NCBI GenBank assembly: GCA_903938445.1
Contig: CAJADG010000071.1
Span: 37,030 to 101,029 of the forward strand
Direction: 5' to 3'
Source: an uncultured Bacteroidota bacterium
GTDB taxonomy: Bacteria > Bacteroidota > Bacteroidia > Chitinophagales > Chitinophagaceae
Length of the DNA: 64,000 nt
The translations under genes were made by a program, and so were the position numbers. Positions within the stretch are counted from its first letter, which is position 1. Each line of letters starts with the position of its first letter. The notes beneath the pieces are model-generated. The model was not told where the DNA came from. It searched no databases and saw nothing but the letters and a program-made list of their open reading frames with translations. Of this stretch, positions 61,870-64,000 are shown piece by piece.

Positions 61870-62766
61870 TTATACGTCACAGATTTTAATTGCTGTCTTA
61901 AGTGAAGCAATATGATCGGCATCCTTTGGCATAAATTCTTGTGCAACATATCCTTTGTAACCAGTGGCAACAATTGCGCGCATGATGGCAGGATAATATA
62001 ATTCTTGACGCTCATCAATTTCGTGTCTGCCTGGAACCCCTGCTGTATGGTAGTGTCCGAAGTATTGATGGTTGTCTTGAATAGAACGAATGATATCACC
62101 TTCATCAATTTGCATATGATAAATGTCAAAGAGAATTTTGAAATTAGGAGAACCTAAGCGCTTACATAATTCGATACCCCAAGCTGATTTATCGCCCATA
62201 TAATCCTTATGATCAATTCTTGAATTGAATAATTCAATTTGAATCGTAACGCCTAATTTTTCGGCCAATGGCATGATTTGTTGTAAACCAGTGACACAGT
62301 TTTTTAATCCTGTTTCATCATCCATCCCATTTCTATTTCCTGCAAAACAAATCAAATTTTTATAGCCCGCATCCGCCACTAATTTAATACCTTCTAAATA
62401 ATCTTTAATCAACCAATCATGGTTTTTTAAATCGTTCCAACCCTTTGTCAGGCTTGTCTCTCCTGCGGTATAGCACATAGAAACATTTAATCCATATTGC
62501 TTTGCAATAGGCCATTCATTGGGTTTTAATAAATCAATTGCACCAAATCCTATTTCATTCACCACTTTACATAAATCTTCAAGTTGCATATCACCATAAC
62601 ACCATCTACAAACAGAATGATTGATGTTTCCTTTTAATTTACCCGCCGTATATTTTTCATTAACCGATGCCAATACGGATGTAGGCAATACAGCACCAGC
62701 AGCAAGCGCAGCGGAGCCCGTCAAAACTTGTTTTAATAAGTTTCTTCTGTTTACATTTGAAGCCAT
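61870..62766 (-). CDS. Tat-exported hydroxypyruvate-isomerase-like TIM-barrel protein
   Basis: The 298-residue protein begins MASNVNRRNLLKQVLTGSAALAAGAVLPTSVLAS, a Tat signal. The barrel blocks are SVCRWCYGDM, LICFAGNRNG, IQIELFNSRIDH, KILFDIYHMQIDEG, FGHYHTAGVPGRHEIDERQ and AQEFMPK, typical of the hydroxypyruvate isomerase branch with metal-binding Glu, Asp and His. It probably isomerises the product of the GMC dehydrogenase encoded 45 bases downstream. It heads the three-gene operon. The frame opens to 62793, but the Tat start is at 62766. Confidence 0.9.
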   Translation of the reverse strand: MASNVNRRNLLKQVLTGSAALAAGAVLPTSVLASVNEKYTAGKLKGNINHSVCRWCYGDMQLEDLCKVVNEIGFGAIDLLKPNEWPIAKQYGLNVSMCYTAGETSLTKGWNDLKNHDWLIKDYLEGIKLVADAGYKNLICFAGNRNGMDDETGLKNCVTGLQQIMPLAEKLGVTIQIELFNSRIDHKDYMGDKSAWGIELCKRLGSPNFKILFDIYHMQIDEGDIIRSIQDNHQYFGHYHTAGVPGRHEIDERQELYYPAIMRAIVATGYKGYVAQEFMPKDADHIASLKTAIKICDV

Positions 62767-62904
62767 GGCAATAAATCGTTGGTTTATAAGCAATCAATGA
62801 TTTGATAAATGTAAATTTTATTTGCAATCTTTTAAAATATTTTTGATGAAAAAATGGGGTTTTTTGAGAAAATAGAGGGAAATTGCTAATGTGTTCTTTT
62901 GAAA

Positions 62905-62919
62905 GTGTTATCATGACAC
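62905..62919. promoter_or_regulatory. Candidate operator GTGTTATCATGACAC between divergent genes
   Basis: The 15-base site is a near-palindrome (12 of 14 paired positions match) in the shared region between the GMC operon and the Gfo/Idh/MocA gene. A TAAGTTTA box (62935-62942), close to the -7 consensus, follows it. A regulator is not identified. Confidence 0.35.
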
Positions 62920-62956
62920 AATAAAACGATTGTTAAGTTTAAAAACTACTTAAAAA

Positions 62957-64000
62957 ATGAATAGAAAATTGCGCATGGGCATGGTCGGTGGTGGCCAAGA
63001 TGCCTTTATTGGTGCCATTCACCGCTTAGCTGCCAACATGGACGGATTAGTTGAATTGTGTTGTGGAGCATTAAGTATTAACCCCGAAATTGCAGTGGCT
63101 TCGGGTAAAGCATTGTTCTTGCCTGAATCAAGAACCTATCTTACTTATGAAGAAATGATTAAAGCAGAAGCTGCTTTACCAGCTAATGAGCGTATGGATT
63201 TTGTAACGATTGTTACACCCAACTTTGCGCATTTTGCTCCTGCGATGATGGCATTGGATCATGGATTCCATGTAGTGATTGAAAAGCCAATTACTTTTTC
63301 ATTGGACGAAGCAAAACAATTAAAAAAGAAATTAGACGAAACAGGTTTAACACTTTGTTTGACACATACTTATTCGGGATATCCAATGGTGAAACAAGCC
63401 AAAGCAATGATTGCTAATGGCGAGCTTGGAAAGATTCGTAAAGTATGGGTGGAATACCCACAAGGCTGGCTGAGCAAGCTTTCCGAGCGCGAGGGCAATG
63501 CGCAAGCAGCTTGGAGAACCGATCCAAAAAAGTCAGGCAAGAGCTCGGTGATGGGCGATATTGGAACGCATGCTGCACATTTATCTGAATATATAACCGG
63601 TGCAAAAATTACTGAAATATGTGCCGAGTTAAATACTTTGGTAGAAGGTCGTGTAATGGATGATGATGGTGCTGTGATGTTAAAATTTGACAATGGAGCT
63701 AAAGGTGTTTTAATGGCATCGCAAGTTGCGGCTGGTGAAGAGAACGCTTTAAAAATTAGAGTGTATGGTGAAAAAGGAGGCGTTGAATGGTTCCAACATG
63801 AGCCCAATTCTTTAATTGTAAAATGGTTAGAAGCACCTGCACAAATATTAAGAGCAGGTAGTGCACACTTATACAAAGCTGCAAGTCATAATTGTCGTAC
63901 TCCGGCAGGTCACCCTGAAGGATACTTGGAAGCATTTGCAAACATCTATCGCAATTTTGCATTGACACTTGGTTGCAAAATAGATGGCACTACGCCTACC
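62957..64000 (+). CDS. Gfo/Idh/MocA-family oxidoreductase (C-terminus outside window)
   Basis: The frame is open from ATG 62957 to the edge (348 codons). It starts MNRKLRMGMVGGGQDAFIGAIHRLAANMDG, a Rossmann NAD(P) site, and has the catalytic block VVIEKPITFSLDEAKQLKK and the TYSGYPMVKQAKAMI and GDIGTHAAHLSEY substrate-site segments. No Tat or Sec signal is seen, so it acts in the cytoplasm. It is divergent from the GMC operon and may reduce or oxidise the sugar that the operon's enzymes make. Confidence 0.9.
   Translation, partial: MNRKLRMGMVGGGQDAFIGAIHRLAANMDGLVELCCGALSINPEIAVASGKALFLPESRTYLTYEEMIKAEAALPANERMDFVTIVTPNFAHFAPAMMALDHGFHVVIEKPITFSLDEAKQLKKKLDETGLTLCLTHTYSGYPMVKQAKAMIANGELGKIRKVWVEYPQGWLSKLSEREGNAQAAWRTDPKKSGKSSVMGDIGTHAAHLSEYITGAKITEICAELNTLVEGRVMDDDGAVMLKFDNGAKGVLMASQVAAGEENALKIRVYGEKGGVEWFQHEPNSLIVKWLEAPAQILRAGSAHLYKAASHNCRTPAGHPEGYLEAFANIYRNFALTLGCKIDGTTPT

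Noticed and set aside
1..64000. Defence islands, prophage, insertion sequences or CRISPR arrays
   Set aside because: No transposase, integrase, phage structural gene, spaced direct repeats or Cas-like gene was seen; the window reads as core chromosome.

Overview
The window is a chromosomal stretch of a low-GC Bacteroidota bacterium, most likely Chitinophagia/Chitinophagaceae. The evidence is the many TAnnTTTG -7 promoter boxes placed just upstream of start codons, a methionine synthase split into two adjacent genes, a futalosine-pathway menaquinone gene (mqnC), a 37-codon ribosomal protein THX gene, PspC/PadR and ECF-sigma modules of Bacteroidota type, and many Sec, Tat and lipoprotein signal peptides. 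The order is that of a core chromosome: almost all genes are housekeeping or conserved Bacteroidota families. I see no rRNA, tRNA, CRISPR array, prophage or insertion sequence. No gene-free stretch exceeds 300 bases; the longest is 34086-34346.

Layout. 1-9.9 kb, minus strand: the N-terminal part of a SWIM/SNF2 protein cut by the window edge, comB, a tail-less ssb, gcvT, a PadR-PspC pair behind a striking operator-like inverted repeat, and a catalytic/non-catalytic pair of M16 peptidases. 10-13.6 kb, plus: mqnC, then an ECF sigma factor, anti-sigma-like membrane protein and beta-barrel-like protein. 13.7-20.8 kb: serS, gcvH, VanZ-like, MarR, GHL10 glycosidase, kup, SRPBCC. 20.9-30.7 kb, plus: a UvrD helicase/Fe-S nuclease fusion, an Ig-like lipoprotein, recR, YceI, and the split metH behind a structured leader. 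30.8-38 kb: LOG, an unknown secreted protein, xth, DUF4286, HU, THX, a mini membrane protein, and an overlapping minus-strand operon GT2/short MeaB/GT87. 38-44 kb, plus: coaX, an outer-membrane protein, lptC and a CNNM/CorC protein in near-overlap, then rpiB and an M28 peptidase. 44-55.6 kb: a deoxyhypusine-synthase-like protein lacking the catalytic lysine, SdpI, cystathionine gamma-synthase-like, DUF2400, SDR, YjjG, psd, cdsA, DUF2007, CPBP, dusB, glutathione peroxidase, aldehyde dehydrogenase. 55.7-64 kb: a sugar-oxidation neighbourhood with two Gfo/Idh/MocA proteins, a PLP enzyme, two Tat-exported TIM-barrel isomerase-like proteins, a GMC dehydrogenase with a [3Fe-4S]-type cysteine motif and its Tat lipoprotein partner.

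How genes work together. metH (two parts) and the cystathionine synthase serve methionine; gcvT and gcvH serve one-carbon supply; psd and cdsA make phospholipid; lptC and several barrels build the outer membrane. The most interesting group is the 58.6-64 kb cluster, which looks like a periplasmic sugar (possibly 3-keto-sugar) oxidation and isomerisation route. Function calls rest on motifs read by eye, because no database search was possible.
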